Shown: positions 12,300 through 24,983, counted from the first letter of the stretch. The stretch is DNA of 64,000 bases from Trichostrongylus colubriformis (GCA_963978905.1 OZ022259.1:55632727-55696726); one strand, 5' to 3'. Notes: generated by a model not told the origin, from the sequence alone. Made by a program: numbers and translations.

Positions 12300-14120
12300 C
12301 ACGAAATGATATCCATAGGTACTATTATGTCAAGTGTAGGTGGTGGGCACTCCACTGTGGTCGGTGTCCGGCGCTTTTTGCCTAGACCTAAGGCATTAAT
12401 TTAAGGAGAGCCCAACCTCCTCGAGTAGGGCTTAGGTAACCCCCCCCCCTAAAGCAGGGCAAAGGTAAAAATGTACACTTGAGTGTATAAACCGACAACT
12501 GTGGAACGATACCGCATGAGGATGGCAGCGGGACAATAAGTTCCCGGCTCCCCGACGACAGCAGCACCCAAGTGCGTAGTCATCAGGTTGATATCAGAGT
12601 ATTCGGATTGAGAATAACTGAGAGCTCCCTGCTCATATCCGATTTCGTATCCTTCCTTTATGTTTCATTCTTTGCAGTCTCCTCTCTTCTTGCGATAACT
12701 GACTATTTGGAACTAAGCTCCAAAGTTCGCTATTTAGTGATCAGGGGGACGATATGGATGCTCATGAGAAGGAAGAAAGGGTTACGGAATACTACATACG
12801 TTAGGGTTAGTCGTAATACTTGGGAGTGCATAAGGTGCTAATCTAAATGGAGAGGAAATTATTATCTAACTGTCGTTTTCCTCCTCACACTATCCTGAAA
12901 TTATTTACCTGCATACTCATTTGGACTCATTCACGCACTGAAGAGAAGAGCAGCCTTACAAATTGCCGTTGTCCCAAGTTTGGTTGTCTTTGCCAGTCGC
13001 AAAGCCGATGGGTTAAGGATTTATTCTATGATTTAATAATTTACTCTCTTTCGTATCCGTAGATTTTTATTTATAGTTTTTGCTGCTGCATGAGTGTTGT
13101 AGCGCACCTTCGCGTGCATAAATGAATAAATACTGAGCGTATTTTTTGGCTGTTAGTGAAAGGGAGAGAAAAATATTCCTTCCTCAGAGCCCAAGCGAAA
13201 ATAGCACCGCCCGCCGAGAACAGGGAAGTCCTTTCTCCCTAGTACAACAGCCTGATTCGTTTTGAATGTACTGTAAGCAGGTGAATGTGGAGCCTTTCAC
13301 GATGATTGATATGTGCACCCTGCTGAAATTCTATGATCCACACCGCGGTCTTTAGCGTGCTCTAGCACTGTACGAGAGCGGTGGTTCATTTCTCCGAATC
13401 ATAATAATATATAATATCATAATACATATAATATCATAATAATATATATTATATGTACAATATATAGTATCAAGCACCACAATGTGGCCGTCGTAGAAAT
13501 AATCACCAGCTTCTGAAAGCATCTCTCGTTCATGGTGTTAACAAACCAAATAAAAAACGATCACTGTTCACGGTTTCAACAGTTGATCAGCGGTTTTGAT
13601 CTACTTGTCAATGATAAGAGGATAAATTTACTAAAACAGAACGAAACGATGTCTGTGATCTGCCGGAATGGAGAAGAAAAGCATTAGTAGTGCTGGGTGA
13701 TGTCATACGAGTAAAAACGAAATAAAAAAGAAAAGTAATAATGTAACAGATCAAACAGGCGCCCGGATGGCTGCGCCCCCTTCGTCGTGGTCGCTGTCGC
13801 ACACTTTTGGCGTGCATATCGATTTCTTTAGCGGGGGCGCAGGGGGAAGTCGATGAGGGCGCGCTTCACCTTGCAGGTGGGCCTACGTACGCTGATTACT
13901 ATAGCGACGACCATTGTCTTATTACATGAGCGTTGTCAGTCCTCTTCTGTTTACTGTTCACATAGTGATTGAGCCTCCTTTTAAAACTGCCATCTTGTCG
14001 TGCATGGAACCTGACTGAGTGGTTTTCTTCTTCTCTTTATTCTTTATTATGGTTCTATATTCTACCATCGCTAAACGTGCTCTTTTCCCTTTCTTTATAC
14101 CATTTGAATTACAACATTAT
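12300..14120. other. Mostly unrecognised sequence with an AT-rich patch
   Basis: Nothing gene-like stands out. At 12378-12500 there is a CTTAGGTAA...TACACTTGAGTGTA motif also seen near 40890 and 62400 (a short dispersed repeat). At about 13395-13470 is an (ATA/TAT)-rich low-complexity block. Confidence 0.4.
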
Positions 14121-14124
14121 AATG

Positions 14125-14935
14125 GACTAGTTGAGCAATCGCACTGTACTGTGCGCATTATTCATTACTTATTTAACTCAAGGGGAAATGGTCGATGTCG
14201 ACTTTTTGCTGAGCATCTACGTTCTAGATATAGGTGTTAGATCCGTACGCCAGTTATCGATATCTTTTCTGTAAACATGCAACGCTATTCGGAATTTCAC
14301 ATAGTTTAGCGGTCGATACACAGTATTGTTGTTGGCACCGCATGAGAGAATAAGTCGCTTGCTTTGCTATCACAAATCTAGATCGTGTTTTGATCATTCA
14401 TGTAGAACGCAGTATCAAAAGACATGCACCATTTTTTGGAACAGCTGAGCGGTCGATACATCGGCAGCGGATATCAGAACAAACAAAATATGTTCACCCA
14501 ATGGTACTGAGCATCAGACGCATTTACTACAGCAGTCATATTGCAATAGTAAGCGGTGTACAGGATTTATCCCTTCCCCATATCCTAATGGTTCTTATCA
14601 GCCCTTGTAAGCCGTTATGTTTCAAAATGTCACAGTTAAGGTCCCCATACCCTGTAATACCTGTGAGTGTAAGCATTCCACTGTTAGTCAGACGAGCGAA
14701 AGGGACTTGGCGACACAGGCTTTTGACGCCCTTACCAGCCCTTATCCACTTATCAATTTCTATCACCCACTATTGATGTGCCCGTCCCACTCCCCAAAAC
14801 ACCTATGAGTGTCGGCAGTCCAGGATCGATCCGAAAGGTGAAATGGATTTGCCGACATTCGCCTTTCGAGGCTCCTTATCAGTCCTTTTGAGCTGCTATC
14901 ACTTTCGGTATCACCTTTTCCTTTCCCTGTCTAGC
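14125..14935 (+). repeat. Family A mosaic repeat, plus copy
   Basis: Head 14125-14540 contains GTTGAGCAATCGCACTGTAC, GCGGTCGATACA twice and ATATGTTCACCCAATG. It is followed by modules with CCTTATCAGCC, CCCGTCCCACTCC and CACCTATGAGTGTCGG. Same order and orientation as 57020-58380; opposite to 5222-6660. It lacks the CA-rich tail. Confidence 0.7.
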
Positions 14936-17095
14936 GCCATTCAAAGAAAAATTTTTGTATTAAAAATGAGGTTGACCTTTGATATGTTTATTTTCCGAAA
15001 AAGGTTATCCGGGAGATGGAAGACAATAATACCTATAGATGCGTGATGGCTTGTACTACATGTGTATGTTCAGAAGAGATTGCTGGAAAGCAGTTTGGAG
15101 GGAAAAAGCGGTATTTAAAAATACGAAAAGACTTTTTAGACTACCCTATATAAAGTAGGATCGTTCATTTTGTTCTCTCATTGAAGATAGCTCTCTTTGC
15201 GCACGTCTTTCATCGAAACGAATTCCAACCAAATTCCTTGAAGCGTGTTCGTGTTTCCTTGAACGGTGTCTTTGAAACGACTGCGTGCCCCTATATTTCA
15301 ATTTGTTACTTTCAAGGAATTAATCATATTAAGGCGTGTGGCTGTTAAACAGCCATTGAGTTGCCATCCCATCCTTTTGAGTGAAATCGGCGTGAAACCC
15401 TCTGCAGTACGAAAAATGGAAGGTGGCGGATTCTAAAGGGGACCAGAGGCTCGCCCCTAATCTAAGGCTTGAGCTAAAAACGTAAGCAAAGATAGTGCTC
15501 GTCGCCGAGCACGTGGTCTCCCCCTCTCGACCACAGGGGGTGCCAGTAAAAAAGTCATTTTTCCTCCATTGTCAACCCCCCATTAGTCGAACTTCAGCAA
15601 TTTCTGACAAGGTATTTCCATCCCCAAATTCAAGAGCACACTTCATACTATCACTAAACTCCGTGAGAGCCTTCTGCACGAACAGGAACCGCAGCTTGTT
15701 GAACAAGATGTGTCACCTCAACGGCGAAATCGGAGTTTTCGTCGCTCTCGTTCAGAACCTTGCTGAGGTCCTTTCGCTCTGTGTACCTAAGGGGATTTAT
15801 ATTGGGTGGTGTTCTTGGACATTCCTTTTTTTCAGGTTACCAGCGCCCTAGGTTTCCAAGAACCAGAACGTGCCGTTACCACTGAAACCCCTCCGGAGGC
15901 AGGTTTGAGGCATGAAAAATGATACTTGGGATCGTAGCAGCTTTGTTCAAGCAGCAAGAGCTCTGTGACTTCCCATGAACCGGAGGTCCAATACTTAGGA
16001 AGCTTCCCACAAAAGAACGACCACGGAACCCGGCTCCACTGTTCTAAGCGGACCTTGATACCGTGGGTGCTCTGAAGCCCGATTGCGCCTACTGAAGGCT
16101 CCATATTTTTGTGAAGGTGAACGTAGTGAGCCACAGCTTGCTCCCGTTTTTAGAGGAACACTTCGGGAATATTTTGCCCTAGTACTTTTATCTCTTTAGT
16201 TGCCCAGTGGTTTGTATACATGGCGGATGTGAGCCGTGAGCAAAATTACTTCTTTTTATGGCACCCCCTGTATATTAGCTCCTTATACTGTGTACTTGCT
16301 CATGAAAGTCCTCTTTTGCCATCTTTCCATTGGGCCTTTTCATCATACCTCTGTAGAAATGGATGTCCATGAATTAATGACCCATCCTCTCGAAAAATTC
16401 CTTTCAGCATGTAACTTACTGAAAATAAGTCTTAATCCCACATTGCCTTTGCAATTCTTCAAAAAACACCATAACTATTCGAAAAACCCATGAAAAGGTA
16501 TATAGTTTCACAGTCGTCCGTATTTGTACATGAAACAGTGCAACGCGCACCGCAGCATGCACACCACAGCAACGTTTTGAGAACGTGGATGCCATGAGTT
16601 CGCGCAAAAAAAAAACTCATGTGAAGGTTGAAGTGAGTGCGACACTGAAAGTCGCGCTCTAGAGTCGATTCTAGGCCTCAGGTTACGATAATCGTCAAAG
16701 ATACGCAAATGTTTTCGGAATCACCGGTCATATCAATAAGTCCACCCATTCGCGCGACGCGTGGGCGCGTAGCCCTTATGAACTGCTGAAATCGATACTT
16801 TTCAGGCTCTTACATGCATCATAAGATCAGCGCCCTCCCCATTTAATTAGCCCCTATAACCCTGCATAGCACCTCTATCCCGCATTTATCGGGCACCTTG
16901 ACAGGGTTTATCTCACGAAAAAGGTTCGCTCAAATAGTTACCCTGCCATGCAGGTGGAAAGAAGAGCATGTCAGCTACATGTTTGCTGATCCGCAGCATA
17001 AGCCTTGAAAGCGTAAACCTGAGACGTTGCGGTCTCGAGTAGTGCGAAAGACTACTCTGATCTAGTAGTCTCCTGTTAACGGTGTACACGTTTTT
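14936..17095. other. Unrecognised sequence
   Basis: No convincing exon, inverted repeat or tandem repeat. Open frames at 15495-15851, 15832-16134 and 16236-16493 show no domain I recognise. The 15.4-16.1 kb part is somewhat GC-richer and could be an old retroelement, but no reverse transcriptase motif is visible. Confidence 0.35.
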
Positions 17096-17099
17096 ATTC

Positions 17100-17600
17100 C
17101 ATCAGACTGCCAATGCCTCTTACCAACCTTTATCAGTTGTTATAAGTTTCAGTCAGTCATCATTAAACGTTCCGTAAAATCCTCGTACCTGTGAAGTTTC
17201 CAGTGTCAGCCGGAACGGCAAATCGGATTTCACGTTTTGCCTTCTAAGGCCGCTTCCATACTTTGCGCACCGACGCCGTCACGCGCGTGACGGCGTCGGT
17301 GCGCAAAGTATGGAAGCGGCCTAACGTTCCTTATCGTTTCTTATCGACCGTTATCGAATGGATCACCCGCCTTTGATGTCCTCGTTTTCACTCTGTAAAA
17401 CATCTGTAAGTGTCAGTGCTCTAGCATCAACGCGAAAATTTAGATGGATTTGGCTACTTATGCGCTCTGACGTATCTTATCAGCCCTTGTCAACTGTCAT
17501 GAAGTCGATCACCCAACGTTAGTGTCCCCGTGTCAGTGCCCGCATCTGCAAGGATTAAGATCCCAGCTCTGCTACGTGGCAGATATGAATTTCCGGCCAA
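17100..17600 (+). repeat. Family A fragment interrupted by a perfect palindrome
   Basis: Modules CTTACCAACCTTTATCAG, CTTATCGACCGTTATCGAAT, GTCCTCGT and ACCTGTGAAGTT belong to family A. A 76-bp palindrome (17247-17322) interrupts one module between CCTTCTA and ACGTTCCTTATCG. The fragment runs into an AGATATGAATTTCCGGCCAA tail start near 17583. Confidence 0.6.
17247..17322. repeat. Perfect 76-bp palindrome without a loop
   Basis: 38 bp are followed at once by their exact reverse complement (arms begin AGGCCGCTTCCATACTTTGC and meet at CACGCGCGTG). The arm sequence resembles single-copy motifs at 25497 (AGGCCGCGGTCATACTCTGC) and 34791 (AGGCCGCGGTCATAGTTTGC), so this looks like two termini of a dispersed family joined head to head. 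Confidence 0.85.
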
Positions 17601-17934
17601 ACACACCAACCAACACACTTATTGTTAGTCGATTGTAATAGAAAGATCGTGTAGGAAGTACACCAGAATACTACGAAACTTAGTAACACCGTCCATTCAA
17701 TGCAAGAACTTTATACCTGTCTAAGATGCGGTTCTCATCTGTGAAAACGCTATTAACCATTCAAGGTGAAGCTTGATGTCCGGAGAATTTTCATAAGGGA
17801 GTTCATTTCAGTGTTTGGAATGGGTGTCATACGTATGTTTGATTTGGCGGCAGTTTTTCCACCCCGCGCAGCTTTTCAGAGGAAAAGAAATAGATAGAAG
17901 CTCTCCAACGAGAGTCATATTGCAGACTTTAAAG

Positions 17935-18399
17935 GCACAGTTCACGATAATTTTTGAGCCTCGTCGCGCTTCTTAAAGACCACAGGAGCGTCAAAGATTA
18001 AAGTGTGGAGAAAAAACGGAGAAACTTTTCGAAACCTTAAAAATAAAGTATCTATGCTTCGGATTCGACGAGTTTGCAGCTTAAAAGCAAGGGATATTAG
18101 GACAAGTTTTTACGTGATAATATCCGATAAGGTTGTTTTTACACTTGGAGTATCTCCTATCATTTCTTATCGCGGTCGATATCATGCTTCTCGTGCACGT
18201 AAAAGCCGCCGCTCACCAGCTGGTTGAGTGGAAGATGGGTGTCGGCCATATTGAGACGGTGGCCGCCATCTTATTCACTTGTTCTTTACACGTTAAGCTC
18301 TTACCCTCGCGCCGTGATGACTGCACGTGCTTTACCTTGTGGAAGGGGCTATCTACTCGCTAATGGAACCAAGGTACTCGTATTATCGTGAACTGTGCA
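17935..18399. mobile_element. MITE with GCACAGTTCACG termini and TTTAAAG duplication
   Basis: It begins GCACAGTTCACGATAAT and ends ATTATCGTGAACTGTGC. TTTAAAG flanks both ends (17928-17934 and 18400-18406), leaving one unpaired A at the right end. About 465 bp, no transposase. The superfamily is not assigned. Confidence 0.7.
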
Positions 18400-18406
18400 T
18401 TTAAAG

Positions 18407-20860
18407 ACTCCGCCTGGGATAAGGAGAAAAGAGAATTGGGAAGACATGTTCTCTGAAAATGAACGTCTCAGTTCAGAAGAAGAGGTGATGTGAGTTGAAA
18501 CTTCCATTGAAAAAGCGCGGCTTGGGGTTCCACGACGATCCCGCAGTACTGCAAGTCAGGCTGCCAAGCATTTGCCGGGGAGTTGCCTATAAGGCTATTC
18601 AAGCTTCGCGGCCGGCTGACCCAGCCGCTGCTTTCGGGCTACTATTCCTGGGATTTTACTTCGTGGTTTCTCTATCTACACTGTTGAACATTCCTACTTT
18701 CATACATTTGCCGCAATGATTCTACAATCTTCCGAATTAACCTCTTCCAGTGCCTTCGAAGGGGTGTCGCATTAGGCCGAAACTTACTTTAGGACTGCTT
18801 CATACTTCGCCTATCTCAGTTGTTTGTCTTTGGGCTCGAACGTGGAGTGTTTTGACCATTTCTTCATGTATCGATGCCGTCGATCACTGACATCCTTACA
18901 GATTCCATGGCAATGACGACGACGTCATCGTCGGCATTCGCTTTCATTTATTATTACACTCTTTATTCCCTGATACACACTGTTACACGCTTTAATCGTT
19001 TGGCGCCTTGCCAAGGAATTATAGCCGAGATCCGCGTGTAGAATTTTGTGCTATCTTCAAGCTTTTGCTATGTTCCACAGCGGTTAACGGTTCTGTTCGT
19101 TCTTCTACCTCAAACCTACGTCCTATCGTATCATTGACGGAGTTTTTATCTCGTGGCCTTGAAAACAATAGATTCTGCAGTCATCTTATTTGTGTAAACT
19201 GGCTTCATTGATTGCTTATTTTCTTTCATGCCATTTGTGTAGATAGGTCCTTAAATTATTGGTTTTTTTTTTGCCACAGCGTGAATTTCGTCTGATGGAA
19301 CGGAACTTCATTTCTATTTAAAGCGGAAGCTATTGGTGGAGATAGAATGGGAGAAATGTTCCCTGGACGAAGTTTACCTCAGGCGAATCTTGGAAGAAAC
19401 GGAAATAGCCCAAGACCCTCCACGGAAGGAAGTTTTGGATTTCGTCTGTGTATAAAAAGCTACGGTGTTTCGTTTTTCATCAAGCTTCAGGCCACAAATT
19501 CGTTACTTATATTATCTGGTTTTTCTCCATCACTTCCAAAAACTTTTCTATCAACTATTTTTCTCATTGGATTGTCATCGACTACCATGTTTTCTGACAG
19601 CAGACATCGCAGTTCAAAGGGGTGATGTGTGGTGAAACTTTCATTGAGAAAGGAGATCTGCCACGCATCCGCCCTTCCCCCCCCCCCCCCCGCGAGGCCT
19701 TCCTGTAGACTGGGACGACGTTCGCGGCTCTTTACTCCCCGCCCGTGTGGTGTAGGGCGCGGGTGGGGTCTACGAGGTCGAATTTCCGCGCGGTCGCGCG
19801 CGATGAGCGGCACGGCGGGTGCGAGTGCCAGTGGCAGTGCATGGCAGCCTTCAAGCGAGGCAGTGTGGCATGAGTGGAAAGTGCAGACGTGACGCAGTCA
19901 CGCTCGGTCGGGCGACCAAGGGCAATCGATACGGCGAGTCGTACGGGGGCCGCGAGTGAAATGCCGCGAAGCGGAAATTCGACCTCGTGGACCCCACCCG
20001 AGGGGCGCAAAAGGGAAGGGAGTTTTTAGGTTCCAATTTATCGGGTTTTTTGCCGTTGTTCATATTCTACAATTATTCCTTAATCCGTCAAACTTACCCC
20101 TTCCGGTGTCTTTACGTGGCCTAGTTTGTTTGAACCACAGCATCAACATAACCTGGGATTTGGAAACAGGCTAAGTGAACTGAACAAGTGTTGGTTGTCT
20201 GTGTTGTATACGTGGGTGGAAGTTTTTCTAACGCCTTAAGTTAGCACTGTTTCGAAATGGCATTCGACACACCTAGCTAATTAGGAAAGACACGTTTGCT
20301 AGGTTTCGTTCCGTTAATGGGGAGTATCGGGCAAGTAGGGATGGAACTTTATTCAAGGGAATAGAACACGGAGCCAGCTTTATCCTTGGAAAAGCTGGGC
20401 TTAAAGTGAGTTGGTATGAGTGGGGTGCTGTAAGTAAAAGGTGGGATATGGATTAGGGAGTGGGAATGTAAGGGGACATAGGGCGTGTGCCCTTATGTCA
20501 GGGTTTGCGTCGCACCATGCTGTGCGCGAGATGGCTGATCTCGGTGGGAAGCTCTTGTAAATGTGTTGGAAGAGCGGCGGCAGTTTCTTATGCTTATTTT
20601 CATTAGTTTTGCCGCTGTATTGAGCTAATTATCAAACTGTTCCCATTTCAGTAGGTGGAATTCAGTTGAATTCTAATCACTTTAGATGTTATCCGTTCAC
20701 CTTGGTTGACTATAGCGTTTTGCTTGCTTTCATTCCATAACTGTGCTCTGTATCATCTCTACTTGCATCATTTTTGCGCGCCCGAGCATCAGGCAGCGTT
20801 CCTAGTGGGCAGAGGGAGGATGGCAGGATTTGCGTTTTTGCGGGATTGTGGAATCCTGAT
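18407..20860. other. Mixed unrecognised sequence with a GC-rich TIR element
   Basis: Segments near 18490-18530 and 19620-19660 share the GTGATGTG(A/T)G...GAAACTT(C)CATTGA block, so they are diverged copies. A poly-C run lies at 19678-19690. About 19758-20000 is a separate GC-rich inverted-repeat element. 20010-20860 shows nothing recognisable. Confidence 0.35.
19758..20000. mobile_element. GC-rich short TIR element (~240 bp)
   Basis: GGGTGGGGTCTACGAGGTCG near the left end pairs with CGACCTCGTGGACCCCACCC at the right end; GAATTTCCGCG and GCGGAAATTC extend the arms. The interior shares GCCACTGGC/GCCAGTGGC and TCGATTGCCCTTGG (inverted) with 24650-24880, so the two are relatives. Confidence 0.6.
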
Positions 20861-20869
20861 AAGAGTTAG

Positions 20870-22260
20870 AATCGACGGCTCCTGTCAACCCCTGTAAGTT
20901 GTAATCAGTTTCGATGAATTACGATTAAGGTACATATCTACTGCCATACCTGTGAATGTAGACATTCCACTGCCGGTAGTAAAAGCGAAACGGACTTCGC
21001 GACATTTTTCTTTTGATGCTCCTTGTCGAACCTTATCAACCGTTGCCAATTTGGATCATCCACCATTGTTGTCCCCGTCCCACTCTTCATGACACATATG
21101 AGTGTCGGCGCTCTAGGATCAACCCGAATGGGAAAACGGGTCCGGCCGGATTTGTCTTTTGACGCTCCTTATCGAATTTATCAAGCGTTATCAGTTTGAT
21201 TCACTTACTATTGGTGTGCCCGTCCCACCTCCTAAAACACCTATGAGTGTGGGCGCCCTAGGATCGACCCGAAAGGCGAAACGGATTTGGCGATATTAGT
21301 CTTCCGAGGCTTCTCATCAGCCCTTATCAGCTGCTATCACTCTCGATCCCCCACCGCTGGGGTCCCCTTACCACTTCCTATATCATTTCTAAAATTCAAG
21401 ATCCCACATTTGCAGCGACGCGAGATATGACGGTCAAACAGACACACACACACACACCAGCAGACACACTTAGCCGATTATTCTACTTTATATAATCGGC
21501 TAAGTGTGTCTGTTGGTGTATTTGTGTGTTTGTGTGTGTGTGTCTGTTTGACCGGAAATTCATATCCGCGTCGCAGCAAAGATGGGATCCTGGAATTTGA
21601 ATATGATATAGGGGGTGGTAAGGGGATCCTAGCGGTGGACCGAAAGTGATAGCAGTTTATAAGGGCTGATAAAGAGCTCCTAAAAGCTAATGTCACCAAA
21701 TCCGTTTCGTCTTTCCGATCGATCCTGGAGTGCCAAAACTCATAGGTGTTTCGAGGGGTGGGACGGGCACATCAGTGGTGGGTTATCCACATTGATAACG
21801 GTTGATAAGATTCGATAAGGAGCCTAGAAAGGCGAATGCCGCCTATTCGTTTCACCTTTCGCGTCAGTCTCAGAGCGCTGGTACTCTCAGGTCTTAAACA
21901 GGGTGGGACGGGGACATTCATAGTGGGTGGTCCAAATTGATAGCGGTTGATAAGGTTCGATAAGGAGCGTCGCAGAGCGAATGTTTAGATCCGTTTCACC
22001 TTTCGGGTTGATCCTAGAGCGCCGACACTTATAGGTGTTTTGAGGGTTGAGACGGGCACATCAGTGGTGGGTGATCCAAATTGTTAATGTTTGATATGAT
22101 TCGATAAGGAGCGTGAAACGGCTAATATCGCCAAATCCGCATCACTCTTCTGGCTAACAGTGGAATGTTCACACTCACAGGTATTACGGGTACGGGGATC
22201 TTAATGGTGACTTTTAGAAACTGATAACGGCTTACAGGGCTGATAAGAGCCAATAAGAAA
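20870..22260. repeat. Head-to-head inverted dimer of family A
   Basis: A plus-oriented family A tail (about 20870-21478) is followed by a minus-oriented one (21494-22260). They meet at AGCCGATTATTCTACTTTATATAATCGGCT (given here in two parts: AGCCGATTAT and ATAATCGGCT). Both arms carry the GACACACACACACACACC-like tail beside the junction and ordered ~100-150 bp modules. Arm divergence is appreciable, so it is old or formed by two insertions. Confidence 0.75.
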
Positions 22261-23010
22261 TGGGGAAAGGATAAAATCCTGTATAGCGCTTACTACTACT
22301 ATACGACTGCTAGGTTAAATGCGCCTGATGCTTAGTACTATTGAGTGAACATTTTTCGGTAGGGTTCTGATATCTGCTGCCGAGTATCGACCGCTAACTT
22401 GCCGAGCGTTCCAAATAATGGTGCGTGTCTCTCGATACTGCTATGCTCATGGATGATCAAGACACGATCTCGATTTGTGATAGCAAAGCAAGCCATCCAC
22501 TCTCTTTTGCATTGCCAGCAGCAATGCTTGGTATCGACCGCTAGACTATGTATAATTCCAAATTGTGCTGCATGTTTGCAAAATAAGCAATGAGCATGAT
22601 AACTGGCATATGGATCTACCACCAATATGTAGGAAATAGATGCTCAGCAAATGGACAAATTGCTACCAATTGATGCAGTTGAATCCAAATCTATCAATCC
22701 CTAAGGTATATAAACTCCCAGTAGTGGCCACTTCAGCCGAAGGGTTAAGTGATTAGTGGATTTACCCATGACATTTCTGAACAATGATCGTCTGTATCGT
22801 TGAAACAGACCGTATCGACCGCTAAATCATCTGGACCTCTAGAAATGGTGACCTTCCTCATCGGTGATATCTTCGATACCGTTAACATATATAAATGTAT
22901 GTAGAAAGTAGATGCCAAAAAGCCAACATCGACCATTTCCGCACTACAAAATTCTATTGTGTTATTCGCGCAGTACTGTGCGATAGCCCAACTGGTATAA
23001 AGTAGGATTA
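22261..23010 (-). repeat. Family A head region, minus orientation
   Basis: It continues the minus arm of the dimer with the family's head motifs (GTATCGACCGCTAA at about 22384, GGTATCGACCGCTAGACTATG at about 22530). 22800-23005 matches 5960-6026 plus 6565-6660, showing the state of this segment without the piggyBac-like insertion. Confidence 0.6.
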
Positions 23011-23034
23011 AAAAGTGAAAACAAAGAAGAATGC

Positions 23035-23112
23035 AAAAGTTGTAAAACGGCGGGGTCCGAACTCCTAACTCATCTATCTCACCAGCTTGAGAGACCGTCG
23101 TACAGTAGATCA
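23035..23112 (-). repeat. tRNA-derived SINE-like repeat
   Basis: On the minus strand: TCTCTCAAGCTGGTGAG (A-box region), then AGTTCGGACCCC (B box), then CGCCGTTTTACAACTTTTGC with a T-rich tail. Same architecture as 7962-8095. Not a foldable tRNA. Confidence 0.5.
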
Positions 23113-23329
23113 TCCGTTCGCTGCAGCAGCCTTATTACGGAGTGGTTAGGAGATTGACTTAGTACATGGTACGGTTTTAACTCTTTCTCTCAGTATTTCC
23201 CTTCGTTGTGTTTCGATGTGCAATAAAGGAACACCTCTGAATATGCACATGCTCAAAGCTGTAATGCGTATGCGTTGCAATAAGTGAGTTAAGCTCGCTC
23301 TTTTGAAAAAAATCCTTCTCTGCTTCTTA

Positions 23330-23455
23330 GGTTTTCGTAGGGCCGCTCAGCAGAAATGTACGTCAGTTATATGTTTCATGCAGGTACCCCCATACGATGA
23401 GAAAACCGTATTGGAAAAGCGCACCTGACCTGAAAGACCTTCCTCGTTAGTACTC
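23330..23455. repeat. Solo terminus of the 7640-8998 element family
   Basis: GTAGGGCCGCTCAGCAGAAATG, ACGTCAGTTATATG and GAAAGACCTTCCTCGTTAGTA (partial strings) match the right TIR at 8872-8998. No partner terminus was found nearby. Confidence 0.55.
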
Positions 23456-24640
23456 TCGCGGTAATTCTGCGAGTGCTATAGTCGCACTGGATGTCACAAC
23501 TAAAGAAATATGCGGTCTTGCGGTTATCGGGGGAACAGTACTGTTAGGCCACACCGTTCGAGTTTTTGAGAGCCAGGTACACAAAAGCGGTCGGAATTTT
23601 TCTATCAAGTCCGTTGTCAGTACTGTGCGCAGAATTGTAACGGGTAGCATACCATCAAAGAAGTCTTCCTCGGAAAAATGAGTTCCCCTCTTACCCATAT
23701 ATTTATGTTGTTTGCCTAATGTGGGCCGCATGCAAAATTCCACGCGAATAATGGGAATCCGGTTAAGACGGAGCAACGCAAAGTCTCGGCCGTGGGGGGG
23801 GGGGCTTCGAGCAAGTGCCCACTCCGTCGTCCTCCGCGGTAAGAGACACGTTGTAGGAACAGAAAGTTCAGTAAGCAGTCACACTCTTTGTCCCAACCGC
23901 GGCGTACGACGAAAGGGAGTTTTCATACGGAGGCCCGCAACCGGCCGAGAATCGGGGAGCCATACCTTAGCCAAATTCTCACTTTTTCGCGTGAAACTTT
24001 TCATGCTGCCCTTATTAGTCGAATACAACATAAATATGTGAGTATCAGAGAAACTCTTCTTCCTTGGACAACTCATTTGAGGGAGTGGAGTTGCAGGACG
24101 CAGGTCGCATCAGTGGATGAGTGTACTCGCATGAGTGTTACTTCCGTTCTCCGTTTGGTTGGCCTTATCTTAAACGTATAAATTTCCTTACCGTGCCATA
24201 TGACGCTTGACATCACGCAGAAAAAACCGCAAATACTGTGGCCCCAGCGTTCATCTTGGCGTGCATTGTATTAGTCCTATGTCTCTCTACCATAGCGCTT
24301 GCTCAATCCCACATGACCACCTGAGCCTTCCATCTGCCGTGCATGACTCATTGCGTGTGTATTGTGGTATGAGCGTGAGCTTTTGTCTTATCGTCATTGT
24401 ATTCCACCTGTGTGCTGAGGCCAGTTGTAGCTTTAGAAGCACACATGAGTCCGTTTTGATTGATGACTCTTTGTACCAACTGAAGAAATCATCCTCGCAA
24501 ATTTTTGTTCTTCTTTTACCCTATACTTATGTTGCTACTTGTTACTATATGCTTGTACGAAGTTATCGCTAATACATATCCCTCAAGCCACGTTTGACGA
24601 GGTGGAGACGTTGGAGGGTTATGGAGCAATGAGGCGGCGG
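23456..24640. other. Unrecognised sequence
   Basis: Open frames exist on both strands (for example 23712-24041 and 24207-24572) but none has a recognisable domain or exon-like boundaries. A poly-G run lies near 23796-23804. Confidence 0.35.
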
Positions 24641-24649
24641 TTAGTGATG

Positions 24650-24983
24650 ATCTGGAGTGTGTGCAGATATGACGGAAAATCGCTTCGCAGTGTTGCACTC
24701 GCGGCGCCACCAGCACGACTTGACGTATCGATTGCCCTTGGGAGCCCGGCAGAGCGTGGCTGCGCCACCTCTGCGCTTCCACCCATGCCACACAGCTTCG
24801 CCTGAAGGCTACCATGCCCTGCCACTGGCTTTCGCACCCGCTGCGCCGCTCGCCGCGGGTGCGATAGCCAGTGGCACGGGCAGCGCCGCCGATCATCGGG
24901 TGCGTACAGATATGACGGGAAATCACGCGGGCGGCCACGTGATTTCCCGTCATATCTGTACGCACCCGATGATCGGCGGCGCT
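24650..24983. repeat. GC-rich repeat ending in a 102-bp palindrome
   Basis: 24650-24880 is GC-rich and related to 19758-20000. It contains GTGCAGATATGACGG, which is the arm motif of the palindrome at 24882-24983. That palindrome has 46-bp arms (AGCGCCGCCGATCATCGGGT...) around a short centre CGGGCGGC and reads identically on both strands over its arms. Confidence 0.75.
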
